Below, one piece after another: positions 24,201 to 31,500 of a DNA stretch of 64,000 bases. The DNA is from Mytilus galloprovincialis. Its lineage: Eukaryota > Mollusca > Bivalvia > Mytilida > Mytilidae. The first letter of the stretch is position 1. Each line of letters begins with the position of its first letter. The position numbers and the translations under genes are program-made. Below the pieces are notes generated by a model. The model ran no database searches and had not been told where the DNA came from. It worked only from the letters and a program-made list of their open reading frames with translations. The DNA lies in contig NC_134842.1 of NCBI RefSeq assembly GCF_965363235.1, positions 6,599,112-6,663,111 of the forward strand. The letters are read 5' to 3'.

Positions 24201-25100
24201 ACATATGCAGAGCATAAACATAAAACCGCAAAACCTAAACAAAAACAAAAACAAGATAGAATATTTCAAATTTATTTATTTATTTCTTTTCAAATGTTTC
24301 TTACCGCTGGCCACTACGAAACAAATGTTTTGCGGCGATGCATCGCTGTACTGATGAATTTGTTAATTCATAAACATGCATTGTTTCATTCGATTTAATC
24401 ATAAAATATCTTCAATTGAACGGAGGAATGTCATCGGCTGCGTTAAATCAGCAGATCTAAAACTTCATAATTGTACAAGTAATAAATTCAAATGTGGTTT
24501 AGCATATTTCCATATGTTTTAGTCTTTTTTCTGTTAGGAACCAAAAGGGGTACTTTTGTTTGAATAAAAATAGAGAGTATATATGAGCTGCTTCGGATAA
24601 AACCCCGACCTTAAGCAAGTGAATATCAAAACATATGTCATTCTTATGCGGGTTATAAAACTCGTTATGCAAATTTGCTAAAAATACATCTTTTATATCG
24701 TTATTAAATTTCCAAAATTGATCAATTTTATATCTGTTAATGACAATGTGCACTTACATTCTGTCGATATCTATCATACGCAGCTCATATAACGTAAAGA
24801 TTAGATCCAGAAAACAATAAGTAAATCAAGGGCATGACAGAGTAGTGTGTCTTGATCTTATAAACAGTATGTACTCGATATGAACAGTAAAACATCAATT
24901 CGACATGTTATCTCTTTCAATCACGGACTTACTCATATTTCCTATTTCTTCTTTGAATTACAGAGTGCATTCACTTTCAGTGTCTTTTCTCTGTTATCGC
25001 ATGTAGTAAACAAATAAAGAGGTTCCTAATTGTGTGCATTATAATTTGACTTACCTAACAAAATAGGCAGAACTATATTTACATCCATGCTTTTTTTCAT
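1..25100 (-). CDS. Large secreted/surface modular protein: signal peptide, SUEL lectin domain, Cys-rich modules, tandem FN3-like repeats (3' end beyond window)
   Basis: Seventeen coding exons were traced on the minus strand by open frame, GT/AG sites and matching phases: 25100-25055, 24234-24187, 21944-21654, 20637-20530, 18967-18845, 18047-17787, 17550-17430, 17100-15951, 12932-11732, 10587-9203, 7675-7012, 6790-6674, 5697-5393, 4348-4223, 2745-2589, 2192-2009, 245-1 (continuing). Together they give 6532 coding bases, about 2177 residues. Order: signal peptide (1-31), SUEL/galactose-binding lectin domain (about 36-127), Cys-rich module (129-164), EGF-like module (165-205), then about nine fibronectin-III-like units to the window edge, with W-x-G-F-x-D-x-x-S-G-I and D-x-x-P-P-x-x-G signatures and many N-glycosylation sequons. 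Known for the family: SUEL domains bind rhamnose or galactose. Inferred: a secreted or cell-surface adhesion/recognition protein. No membrane anchor is seen in this part. Full name unknown. Confidence 0.85.
1440..1545 (+). repeat. Short dispersed repeat (GACGAAACGCGCGTC core)
   Basis: Carries GAGCGTCACTGGTAAGTCC, GACGAAACGCGCGTC and the tail TACCTGGTACCTTTTGTTAG. Other copies or parts in this window: 4398-4460 (-), 13645-14065 (-), 19866-19975 (-), 26895-27355 (+), 35990-36070 (-), 38320-38415 (+), 55032-55160 (+), and in both arms of the 55975-56274 hairpin. Confidence 0.75.
1570..1890 (+). repeat. Dispersed repeat with AAACCAGG / ACCAAGTCAGGAAAT blocks
   Basis: The blocks GTACCAAGTCAGGAAATGG and CGTTTCCCTCACTTTTAG recur in reverse at 8345-8830 and 29440-29760 and in direct orientation at 25440-25790 and 34975-35215. 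The 72-codon open frame at 1603-1821 is part of this repeat and not a gene. Confidence 0.65.
2009..2192 (-). CDS. Lectin gene exon 16: unit linker
   Basis: A 184-base exon reading KTWTSNFVQGVRYYCILKAC, NGAGLC, then IDNSAPIPGLVVVGEPG and YQSD. Acceptor ATTCTAG, donor GTACGTAT. Phase 2 out, matching exon 17. Confidence 0.85.
2193..2588. other. Intron 15 of the lectin gene
   Basis: AT-rich intron; nothing recognised. Confidence 0.6.
2589..2745 (-). CDS. Lectin gene exon 15: FN3-like unit
   Basis: A 157-base exon starting KDIDYQRNTTSISCKWRGFH, then DPHSQIDRYYVGLGF. The SGI of the consensus is SQI here. Acceptor AATCTTAG, donor GTAAGAAC. Confidence 0.85.
3300..4222 (-). mobile_element. Broken reverse-transcriptase retroelement fragment (Penelope-like, tentative)
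   Basis: Inside lectin intron 14. Two protein patches resemble the reverse transcriptase common in bivalve genomes: around 4200-3950 (HIIKMLDFL ... FGGIPMGTN) and around 3800-3560 (GLLLARKLLNQGF, KFYGRHHELVHRYG), followed by a non-coding 3' part to about 3300 with a GGTGCTCCGGAGGGGTAAGC block. The copy is short, worn and broken in several places. The family name is from motif memory. Confidence 0.65.
4223..4348 (-). CDS. Lectin gene exon 14: unit linker
   Basis: A 126-base, 42-codon exon, phase 0-0, reading AINGAGLSSFSVSTPFVIDS and TAPVIGHVMDISFPDNQGET. Acceptor TTTTAG, donor GTGAGTAC at 4222-4215. The open frame runs on past the donor into a retroelement fragment. I end the exon at the donor because exon 15 then restores the linker-strand order (GETDA/KDIDY) seen in other units. 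Confidence 0.8.
4349..5392. other. Intron 13 of the lectin gene with short repeat and microsatellite
   Basis: Contains a worn GAAACGCGCTTC-type repeat at about 4398-4460 (-) and a mixed AGT/ATT triplet run at about 5284-5330. Otherwise nothing recognised. Confidence 0.6.
5393..5697 (-). CDS. Lectin gene exon 13: FN3-like unit
   Basis: A 305-base exon (residues 1839-1940) carrying YDNTPPSTGTT, VQWFGFEDNESGIIQFEIGI and the closing DGHQYYAFVK. Acceptor TATTTTCAG, donor GTAAAT. It has a nearly canonical unit consensus. Confidence 0.87.
5698..6673. other. Intron 12 of the lectin gene
   Basis: Almost 1 kb of AT-rich DNA; no gene or clear repeat seen. Confidence 0.55.
6674..6790 (-). CDS. Lectin gene exon 12
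   Basis: A 117-base exon, phase 1-1. Reads TSIGGTDVVPFTTAGLADFV and ends QPGQIYYATIR, the last strand of a unit. Acceptor TTGTAG, donor GTAACAG. Confidence 0.82.
7012..7675 (-). CDS. Lectin gene exon 11: FN3-like unit
   Basis: A 664-base exon (residues 1579-1799). Begins DSDCLDIPVYLHHQTYVC and ends with a unit NIQWSGFSGNS ... FQYAIG that continues into exon 12. The linker here is DDDIPKGGKV, with the usual P-P reduced to I-P. Acceptor CATTACAG, donor GTAAGAGC. Confidence 0.88.
8345..8830 (-). repeat. Dispersed repeat, same family as 1570-1890
   Basis: Opens AATAAAGGCAACAGTAGTAT and carries CAACACACACAGAAACGGAC and a GACTTGGTACAGGACA block, the reverse of the 1570-1890 copy. The open frame at 8601-8831 belongs to it. 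Lies in lectin intron 10 (7676-9202). Confidence 0.65.
8885..9165 (-). mobile_element. Retroelement 3' fragment
   Basis: Shares GGTGCTCCGGACGGGTAAGC with the fragment at 3300-4222 and AATGGGGAATGTATCAAAGC, then ACAACAACCCGACC, with the 33356 and 36814 ends. Non-coding 3' region only. Confidence 0.55.
9203..10587 (-). CDS. Lectin gene exon 10: long exon, FN3-like units
   Basis: A 1385-base exon (residues 1117-1578). Units with MKGFTNEEIEFEVGVG and VYWSIGENYKQYVSHYEVGL, many cysteines and glycosylation sequons. The unit signature is more diverged here than in exon 9 (KGF for the W-G-F). Acceptor CATTGCAG, donor GTAAAT. Phase 0 out. Confidence 0.88.
10588..11731. other. Intron 9 of the lectin gene
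   Basis: A short TA run near 10603-10615; otherwise no gene or clear repeat seen. Confidence 0.55.
11732..12932 (-). CDS. Lectin gene exon 9: long exon, three FN3-like units
   Basis: A 1201-base exon (residues 717-1116). Opens with a Cys-rich piece (NLCTNTTTCYCPMIGEC), then DESPPEVGVVLEG, HWHGFIDHESGIKFYRVGIG, a second unit with ITWGIGEDNSQIAHAYVGFG, and a third linker ADETPPVCKD. This exon gives the clearest consensus for the repeat: D-E-x-P-P-x-x-G-x-V, about 25 residues, W-x-G-F-x-D-x-x-S-G-I, x-x-Y-x-V-G-I-G. Acceptor TTACAATAG, donor GTAAGT. Confidence 0.9.
13645..14065 (-). repeat. Dimeric short repeat
   Basis: A segment of about 65 bases (containing GGTACCAATTTTCTTGCACC and GATGCGCATTTCGACAATAC) occurs twice in direct orientation, about 351 bases apart, enclosing an inner block with GGGCTGGTGATACCCTCGG and CATCGACCCAGTGG. 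It is the reverse of the layout at 26895-27355. Confidence 0.7.
14300..15845 (+). mobile_element. 5'-truncated, worn LINE (reverse-transcriptase C-terminal part and 3' tail)
   Basis: Lies in lectin intron 8, opposite to the gene. Patches match the C-terminal half of a LINE reverse transcriptase: YLNDLEEYLDD near 14440, the catalytic region now reading AYDTIIF near 14555 where Y-A-D-D is expected, FEWKLTVNVSKTKIVIFSK near 14630-14690, and ALVVPILTYSSAIWGFENK near 14910-14960. In-frame stops and shifts break it into three or more pieces, so it is inactive. The 3' end carries a short CTATGAA-type tail at about 15825-15845. Probably CR1/L2- or Jockey-related; the group is uncertain. Confidence 0.8.
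15951..17100 (-). CDS. Lectin gene exon 8: long exon, two FN3-like units
   Basis: An 1150-base exon (residues 333-716). Starts ICLTYRAKGGGY. First unit has F-G-G-W-S-D-P and LASGIESYELSVYEV. Second unit has FKAFDLHSGVREIKWAFG. Also carries the inter-unit linker DREPPVF and several N-x-S/T sites. Acceptor TTTTTTAG, donor GTAAGT at 15950-15945. Phase 0 out. Confidence 0.88.
17430..17550 (-). CDS. Lectin gene exon 7
   Basis: A 121-base exon that fixes the phase between exons 6 and 8: in-phase 1, out-phase 2. Reads KNHSLGTTQIKNGTTSIP and then a stretch ending in LTHGE. Acceptor TTTTGTAG, donor GTAAAG. Without it, exon 8 would be out of frame, which supports it strongly. Confidence 0.78.
17787..18047 (-). 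CDS. Lectin gene exon 6: beta-rich linker domain
   Basis: Encodes 87 residues (206-292) with two cysteines and the IG-type strand MEFEIGVNKSQ, related to the later FN3-like units. Acceptor CTCGTAG, donor GTAATG. Last of five consecutive symmetric 1-1 exons. Confidence 0.82.
18845..18967 (-). CDS. Lectin gene exon 5: EGF-like module
   Basis: Encodes about 41 residues with six cysteines in EGF-like spacing (KCSWDNRWCWPGTC ... SGCTCGNGF ... ARCQ). Acceptor TTTCAG, donor GTAAGATG, symmetric 1-1 phase. The C-x-C-G-N-G-F segment is typical of an EGF C-terminal half. No calcium-binding consensus seen. Confidence 0.82.
18968..20529. other. Intron 4 of the lectin gene
   Basis: Contains one short dispersed repeat at about 19866-19975 (-) with CGCCAGACGCACGTTTCG. 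Nothing else recognised. Confidence 0.55.
20530..20637 (-). CDS. Lectin gene exon 4: small Cys-rich module
   Basis: Encodes 36 residues with five cysteines (PENCKKDVCQSG, LTCLQC, NGIC). Acceptor ACAAG, donor GTAAGTG. Symmetric 1-1 phase. Resembles a small disulfide knot of the EGF/furin-like kind, but I cannot assign a named family. Confidence 0.8.
20638..21653. other. Intron 3 of the lectin gene
   Basis: AT-rich; no gene or clear repeat. Confidence 0.5.
21654..21944 (-). CDS. Lectin gene exon 3: SUEL / galactose-binding lectin domain
   Basis: Encodes about 97 residues (32-128). Family marks seen: the first strand with LSCACG, an AFYG turn (usually A-x-Y-G-R; the Arg is replaced by Thr here), the C-N-N-K-Q-T-C segment, the A-N-K-F-F-G-D-x-C motif, and the closing K-Y-L-T-V-S-Y-E-C-V. 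This is the usual layout of a sea-urchin-egg-lectin domain. Acceptor TTGACAG. The donor is GTTCGT, unusual at positions 3-5 but the only one that keeps the frame into exon 4. Symmetric 1-1 exon. Loss of the YGR Arg may change or weaken sugar binding. Confidence 0.9.
22185..23905 (+). mobile_element. Diverged AGCTCACCTGG-family element, interrupted in the middle
   Basis: Left part 22185-22625 has the TTTTTCTCATCAATTGGC start and a CGTCCGTCGTCGTCTG tract. Right part 23310-23905 has TGTTGTTGGGTTGCTGCCCC and the family 3' end AGGCTCCTTGGAGCCTCTAG. Between them, about 22630-23250, lie two diverged direct copies of another sequence. Older than the copies at 40719 and 44625. Lies in lectin intron 2. 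Confidence 0.65.
22640..23240. repeat. Two diverged direct copies of an unknown repeat
   Basis: The block CGAATCAAAGAATTCAACTT, followed by TATAACTAATATAG, occurs near 22668 and near 23080. Both copies sit inside the AGCTCACCTGG-family element. Confidence 0.55.
24187..24234 (-). CDS. Lectin gene exon 2: second half of signal peptide
   Basis: A 48-base exon between a pyrimidine-rich acceptor (ending TTTAG) and the donor GTAAAT. Joined to exon 1 it reads G-FAVLCLCSAYVTQVL-E, completing a hydrophobic core with a small-residue cleavage region (C-S-A). Phase 1 on both sides. It is too short to be found by ORF length; the support is the exact phase match and the signal-peptide chemistry. Confidence 0.75.
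   Translation of the reverse strand, partial: VLRFYVYALHMLHRF
24235..25054. other. Intron 1 of the lectin gene
   Basis: Separates the two halves of the signal peptide. No recognised feature. Confidence 0.55.
25055..25100 (-). CDS. Lectin gene exon 1: start codon and first half of signal peptide
   Basis: ATG at 25100-25098, reading MKKSMDVNIVLPILL and then one base of a split codon. Donor GTAAGT at 25054-25049. Two bases before the ATG, at 25105-25103, there is a CAG preceded by a pyrimidine-rich tract, so an untranslated exon probably lies further upstream (higher coordinates). Phase 1 out, matching exon 2. Confidence 0.75.
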
Positions 25101-26225
25101 AGCTGAAATGCAGTAAAGAGTCAAATAACAAAAATACTGAACTTGTATGAAAATTCGTAACGGAAAGTCTCTTATGAAATTGCAAAATCAAAATACGCAA
25201 AGACATAAAACAAATGAAAAATAACTGTCATATTCTGGTTAATCCTCAATTAGTCCGTTAGACACTCAAATCAATCAATGTGTTCGTAGATAGTAGATGT
25301 TTTTGTGTTCTGTTAAATTGTTACTTTTAATTGTTATGGGATGATGACTGATGTACCCATATTTTGACTATTTTATTCGTTGTGTCTGTTTATTGAACGC
25401 ATCAATGTAAATATAACGGAATTTGATGAGATTGTCATTAAAGTAAGAGGGTTAGCGCTATAAAACCAGGTTTAATCCACCATTTTCTACATTTGAAATT
25501 GCCTGTAACAAGTCAGGAATATGACAGTTCTTGTCAATTCGTTTTTGATGCGTTTTGTTATTTGATTTTGCCATGTGATTATGGATTTTCCAAATTGATT
25601 TTCCTCTAAGTTCAGTATTTTTGTGATTTTACTTTTTACTGTGTATGTTGGCGTTTGTTTTTGTAATAGTTCAGTGTGTCTGTTGTTTCGGTGTTTCTAT
25701 CATGATTTTTGTCTTACCCTCAGTCTTGGTTTGTGACAGGGATTTTTTTCAGTTAAATAGAACAGTGGTATACTACTATTATCTTTAAATACAGACATTT
25801 TATTGTGTACAAAATGGTGAATAAACCTGGTTTTATTGCTAGCTAAAACTCTACCGTATAAAATGTACTGTAGTCATCTGAATTTAGAATAACAATTCAA
25901 CTAAAAAACTAACAATATAAAGAGTTATATCAAGTCATTGTTCAACCAATGTTTGTATATTAAGTCCATATATTGATATTAGGAGGAAATCGTTTTAATT
26001 TTCGGAGGATGAGCAGGGAAATCTTTGCTGTAAGGATTATTCATTAACCAGTTGTTCAGTCACCGTTTTTTTTAAAGTTTAATTTGTACACACCAAGTTC
26101 TGCTGTAGTTTTAATTTGAATTCATCAATCCAACTTATTCATTATGGTTTTCACGAAAATGCTGGTGTCAAACAATATATGTTTTTATCAATGTTATATA
26201 TATCGACCGCCGATAAAGATCTTAA

Positions 26226-26777
26226 GGTGGCTCGGGACTATTCGACTGCGCATAATTTCACGCATGAATTACAAAAGTATTTGTCGTAAATTGGATATAT
26301 TTTTAATATTTTGATTGATTAGAAATGTTAAATCATTGTAGTTATGTGGCTTATAGAATATTTTCGATGTCATTCATATTTTTTAAAGGGTCACAATGAC
26401 ATTTCACCCATTTTCACCATTTTTTCGCCAAAATTTGGGTTTGAAGGCAAAATATTTTTTCCCCTTATCGGTGACCTATGTTTTTTACTTGCTCATTCTT
26501 TGAAGCTATATTTCAGTTTTTATATTACAGTTTTGGACCAAGTGTCAGAGAACGTTTTTTTTTTATATTACGATAAAAATATATCACCAACTCCATTTTC
26601 CTTATCATTTCATTGAAAAACGGTCTCTTTTACAAACCAGTTTAAAAGTAAAATTTTGAGCCTAAATGGTCCGTGACCCTCTATTTTTTTCGACCAATTT
26701 GAATCACTTTCTGTAAAGAATAAAATAACGAAAAATACAAAACTTCTGATAGAAACTTCGAATAGGCCCGAGCCCCC
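26226..26777. mobile_element. Non-autonomous DNA element with GGTGGCTCGGG termini flanked by TTAA
   Basis: A 552-base element. Left end GGTGGCTCGGGACTATTCGA. The right end is its imperfect inverse (TTCGAATAGGCCCGAGCCCC). TTAA sits directly outside both ends (26222-26225 and 26778-26781), which would fit a TTAA or a shorter TA-type duplication. No transposase inside. Confidence 0.65.
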
Positions 26778-26894
26778 TTAATGAACTAATGGTGATTTTT
26801 TTTTAGTATTTCGAATGGTAATGAAACAAAAATGCTTAGTGAGAAAGTTTCGCGATTCAAGAATACAATTGGTATGGTCTAAATCAACGGTATC

Positions 26895-27355
26895 TTTCTT
26901 TAAGTAGACGAAACGCGCGTCTGACGTACTTAATAATAATCCTGGTACCTTTGATAACTATTTACACCACTGGGTCGATGCCACTGCTGGTGGACGTTTC
27001 GTCCAAGAGGGTATCACCAGCCCAGTAGTCAACACTTCGGTGTTGACATGAATATCAATAACGTGGTCATTTTTATTTATTCCATTATATTTACAATGAT
27101 GCGTGAACTAAACAGACAAATTAATTTGGACGAATTAAAACGTTTTGAAAAGCTAATGATTTTCTTATCCCAGGCATAGATTACCTTAGCCGTATTTGGC
27201 ACAACTTTTTGGAATTTTGGATCCTCAATGCTCTTCAACTTTGTACTTATTTGGCTTTCTAAATATTTTGATATGAGCGTCACTGATGAGTCTTATGTAG
27301 ACGAAACGCACGTCTGGCGTACTAAATTATAATCCTGGTACCTTTGATAACTATC
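26895..27355 (+). repeat. Dimeric short repeat, forward copy
   Basis: GTAGACGAAACGCGCGTCTG near 26907 and GTAGACGAAACGCACGTCTG near 27297 enclose a block with CACTGGGTCGATGCCACTGC and ATCACCAGCCCAGTAG. Mirror of the layout at 13645-14065. Confidence 0.7.
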
Positions 27356-30300
27356 TCCCCTCTTTTGCTGTGTATGACATTTTAGCTTAAAACTAATGGG
27401 CACACGAAAAGCAGGGGTAGGAAAAAATGTCCTCCTACATATTCTTATGAAAGGGCAAAACCATCTATTTAGAAAATTATATTGATAATTCACGTATTTA
27501 ACTTTTGAAAATATTTGCTGACAAAAAGAATAAACTCGAACATATCCTTAAATCGCAACTATCTACTGGTTTCTAGTTTAGTATTTCACCCATATGCATG
27601 ACGATCTCAAATCAATAATTGGTTAGCAACAGTGCTTCCACACTATACGTGCATGTTGAAAGAAATAATATATTCGATGCTACATAAAAATATAGTTTGA
27701 ATTGGACGGAATAAACTATAATACAAATTTTGACACAGGGGTTTGGATATTGCATAAAACGAAAAGACCGCTATTAAGAAAACTGTGGGAGATATCGATT
27801 CACCTGTGGGCCCACTTGACATAAATTTAAACAAAAATAGTTACCAAAATATTTTATCATTCGAATGAATATATGTTTTGTCTGCTTAGCTTTCTTTGTC
27901 AATCTATTCATCATATGTGTATATATTTTAAATTACAATTTGAACTTGTCTTGAAAATTAAATAAAAATAATCAATCTTATTTGAATATAAAATGCAACT
28001 TACTTCTAAAAATCCTAAAAATGAAATAAGCCACTCACAACTTAGCTCTGATCTTCTAAGGATATTCAGTTGGTGTATTTATCTTTTTAAAGTCTTTAGA
28101 TAACATTATTTGTTGACGCTCAGATTAATGTCGAAGGTTCCTTGTTTAGTTTGTCAAGTTTGACACAATGGCATTTGTTACATTAGCATTATGATAAACA
28201 ATAATAATACCAGTGAATATAATACTGCAGTTTGTTCTGTTCTGGTCAGGCTTTATGTCATTCACATTGCTGTCTAGCCATGTGCATATTTGATACGTGT
28301 ATAGATTTGGTCAGTTTGAAACTGCGTCTAAAATACACACTCACATAATGAACCATAACAACTAGACAAATCATGAAAGATGTACCATGAGCTCAAACTT
28401 AAACTTTAAGTTCAATAAACAATATTAATCAATAGGTTAGGAAAAAAGATAAATCGTGTAAAAATAATTGAAATAGTGATATCCTATGGAACAAATGTCA
28501 AAATCGACCAAATGGCTATATAATTGCAGTACAGACGCCATACTATTCCAGACGCTAGTTTTATTACCTGACAAAATACAGAAGTAATAGAAAATATAAC
28601 AACTTTATAAATTCACTTGTTGGATTGCAGGTCATTGCTTATCGTATTAAATGAATTTGCGAATTTTAATATAATTTATTCTGTTTATTTATCTCAAAAA
28701 AGAGAACAACTGGATGTATAATCTAGAAGTTAAATGTGTGTACTGATTATTTCTCTTTATAGTTTTGTACATGTTTGTCAATCTGTCGGTATTGGGAGAT
28801 TACTATTTCTTGTCAAATCTAAATCAATGGACATATCATTATCAAAACATAATATGTAAACCCTAAGCAAATAAAGTAAATATCCACCTCTCTCGTGACC
28901 CAATTAATATAGGTTTTTAAAAATTACTAATCTTACATGCATACTAGGAATCTGATGTACAGTAGTTGTCGTTTGTTTATGTAATTTATACGTGTATCTC
29001 GTTTCTCGTTTTTCAAATGGTTTTTTATATAAATTAGACTTTTGGTTTTCCCGTTTGAATGATTTTACACTAGTAATGTTGGTGCCTTTTATAGCTTGTT
29101 GTTCGGTGTGAGCGCCAGGGTTTGATGATGAAGACCGTACATTGACCTATAATGGTTTACTTTTTTAAATTGTTATTTGGATGGAGAGTTGTCTCCTTGG
29201 CACTCAAACCACATATTCCTATATTTAGTTATCTAAAAAAAAATTGTTGACTGATTGAAGTTACGTTTCAAACGAGTCCCACTATATAATTATGTGCTAT
29301 AAAGATAGTGGGTAAGATATATTCGTTACAGAGTGTGCTAGTGATGGTCAGTAGGTTTCGTATGGGAATGTAGGCTTCACTTACATATAGAACAATGAGC
29401 GTCGGTTGAGGAGTAAACGTTACTGCTATAGTGACGATTAAATAAAGGCAAAAGAAGTATACCGCTGTTCGAAATCCATAAATCGATTACATTTTTCTTA
29501 GTAGGCAATTTTCCATTTCTGTTTGTCGATATGCCAGCAGCGCCTGATTGCTGAACTACACGGAAAATTCAAAACGGAAACCAAATGATAATGTTAAAAC
29601 GTCAAACACATGAAAAAAATGAAAAACAATTGTCATATTTCTAACTTGGTACAGGCATTTCCTTCTTTAGAAAATGGAGGCTTTCACACAGTTTTATAGC
29701 TAGCTAAACCTCTAACGTGTATGACAGTCATGTGGAATCTTATGATGCCTTCGATATATTACCTAAATGTTTTACTCTTTTGAGCATTTGATTGAATGAT
29801 TGATTGGCAAATATTAAACAGTAACTACTAGTAATCCAAGTCCACTTACTAAAGTAAATACAATGATAGATTTATGAAGTAAATATATTTGCACGTTTCT
29901 GGTTTGATTGACACTAAATAGTTTCATTGATCAACTCAAAGAACAAACCGTTTGGCATATATGTTTTATAGATAAAAACGCGATGTGGATTTATCTTTGA
30001 TAACCAGATAAATTTAACCTGAAATTCCTTCTGGTTCGAGTTATTAACTTGCCTTCTTCAAGCGGCTTTGAAACGAAAATTGTGCGTATATTACAACTAG
30101 CAAAATTAGAAATCAATATAATGTTTTAGTAAAACAAATCCTTTCCGACATGCTTATTACATTTGATGTTTGAAAACAAATTACGTTACCCTTACTGTGA
30201 CATTTCAAGTACTTGCAACAGTAAAGGTTAAATTCAGTAAACATATATATCTTTTCGTATGTCACAAAATCCTTGTGAGGGTTACCTAGTGATCTCAAGA

Positions 30301-31293
30301 AAGGTTTAACCGGTGGGTAGTGTATCATTCTTTAATTGTCAACATATTTGTCGGTTCTTAAATGCAAAAGAGTAGAACTGTCTTCTTTATTGTAATAATC
30401 AATACAAGGTTGCGGCATGATCATAAACGCATGCTACCCATCGCTTTTTCAAAGAATAGAGTTTTATAACTGTTCATTGTCTTATCAGAAGTTTATAAAA
30501 AAAAAGGTTTTTAAATGGATATAAAACAGTCACCAAAATATGTTTAAAGCACATCTGAGGTATTGTCTGCAAACAGGAAAATCTACTTTATTTTCGATTT
30601 ATGAGTTTGACTGTCCCTTTGGTATCTTCGTCCCTCTTTTAATAAATGAAATCCCAATTTTCGGAAACATCAAATTTAAAATTTATAAAAATAAAAAAAG
30701 GAGCACACGTCAATAGATATAAACAAAAACATAAGTATTTTGTATAAGGCACTATACCAATTATAAAAGTTCGTAATTGCTATTATACCAAATACAAAAT
30801 CAACGCGGTCCGTCTATCGATAATGTGATTTCTGGACAACACAAACTCGAATTGGTTTAGGAAATGATCAACTGTTGCATGTTTTCATCAAATAAATTAA
30901 GAAAAATACGTCAATTGTTCTGATAGTGTACAAAGTAATATACATAAAAGAGAAACAGAAGCTAAAGTAGAAAATATCGGCGATTTATATTTATAAATTA
31001 AATATTCTATATTGAAATTATGTTTAACAAAATAACTATAGTATCTCCTGGTAGTATTTACTTTTCTATCATTTATCACAATCTATTTTAAGTCCAGTTA
31101 CTAGATTTTTTCAATATCTGAACCAGAAACTTTAAACTTATTGTTATAGAAGCATTCTTTAACACAAATCTTTGTGTCAATCCTGATATGACAAATCAAT
31201 ATCGGCCCCGACTATTTTATCTTAACTACTTCTCTAAACCTCAATGTAATCTTTGAAGTCAAAGTAACCTTTTTGAACTAACAAAAAGATTGG

Positions 31294-31301
31294 TATAAAA
31301 A
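31294..31301 (+). promoter_or_regulatory. Candidate TATA box of the LLTP gene
   Basis: TATAAAAA lies 75 bases before the LLTP start codon at 31369. If used, transcription would begin near 31320-31330 and leave a short leader of about 40 bases. Only the motif and its spacing support this; AT-rich DNA gives such motifs by chance. Confidence 0.4.
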
Positions 31302-31368
31302 TCTTAGGTGTTTTGTCCGTAATATAAAATATGAGAAAAGATGTCAAATTAGCTACTTTTCATGAATA

Positions 31369-31500
31369 ATGTTGTTTCTCATACTGTTATTTTTAAGTCC
31401 CGCGGAGGGTTTTAATTATGAAGCAGGATACGAGCATCACTATACTTATTCGTCAACATCAGATACACTTGGGATGCACAATGTCACCACGGTACTAAAG
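31369..31500 (+). CDS. LLTP exon 1: signal peptide and first strand
   Basis: ATG at 31369 opens MLFLILLFLSPAEG, a clear signal peptide with likely cleavage after Gly14, followed by FNYEAGYEHHYTYSSTSDTL, the usual Y-rich start of a vitellogenin-N domain. It ends in VTTVLK at the donor GTAGGC. The hydrophobic core directly behind the ATG fixes the start. Confidence 0.85.

Larger units (their letters stand above)
25103..31293. promoter_or_regulatory. Intergenic region between the divergent lectin and LLTP genes
   Basis: About 6.2 kb that must hold the promoters of both genes. Contains dispersed repeats (25115-25250, 25440-25790, 26226-26777, 26895-27355, 29440-29760). The stretches 27360-29430 and 29770-31290 show nothing recognisable. 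Confidence 0.5.
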
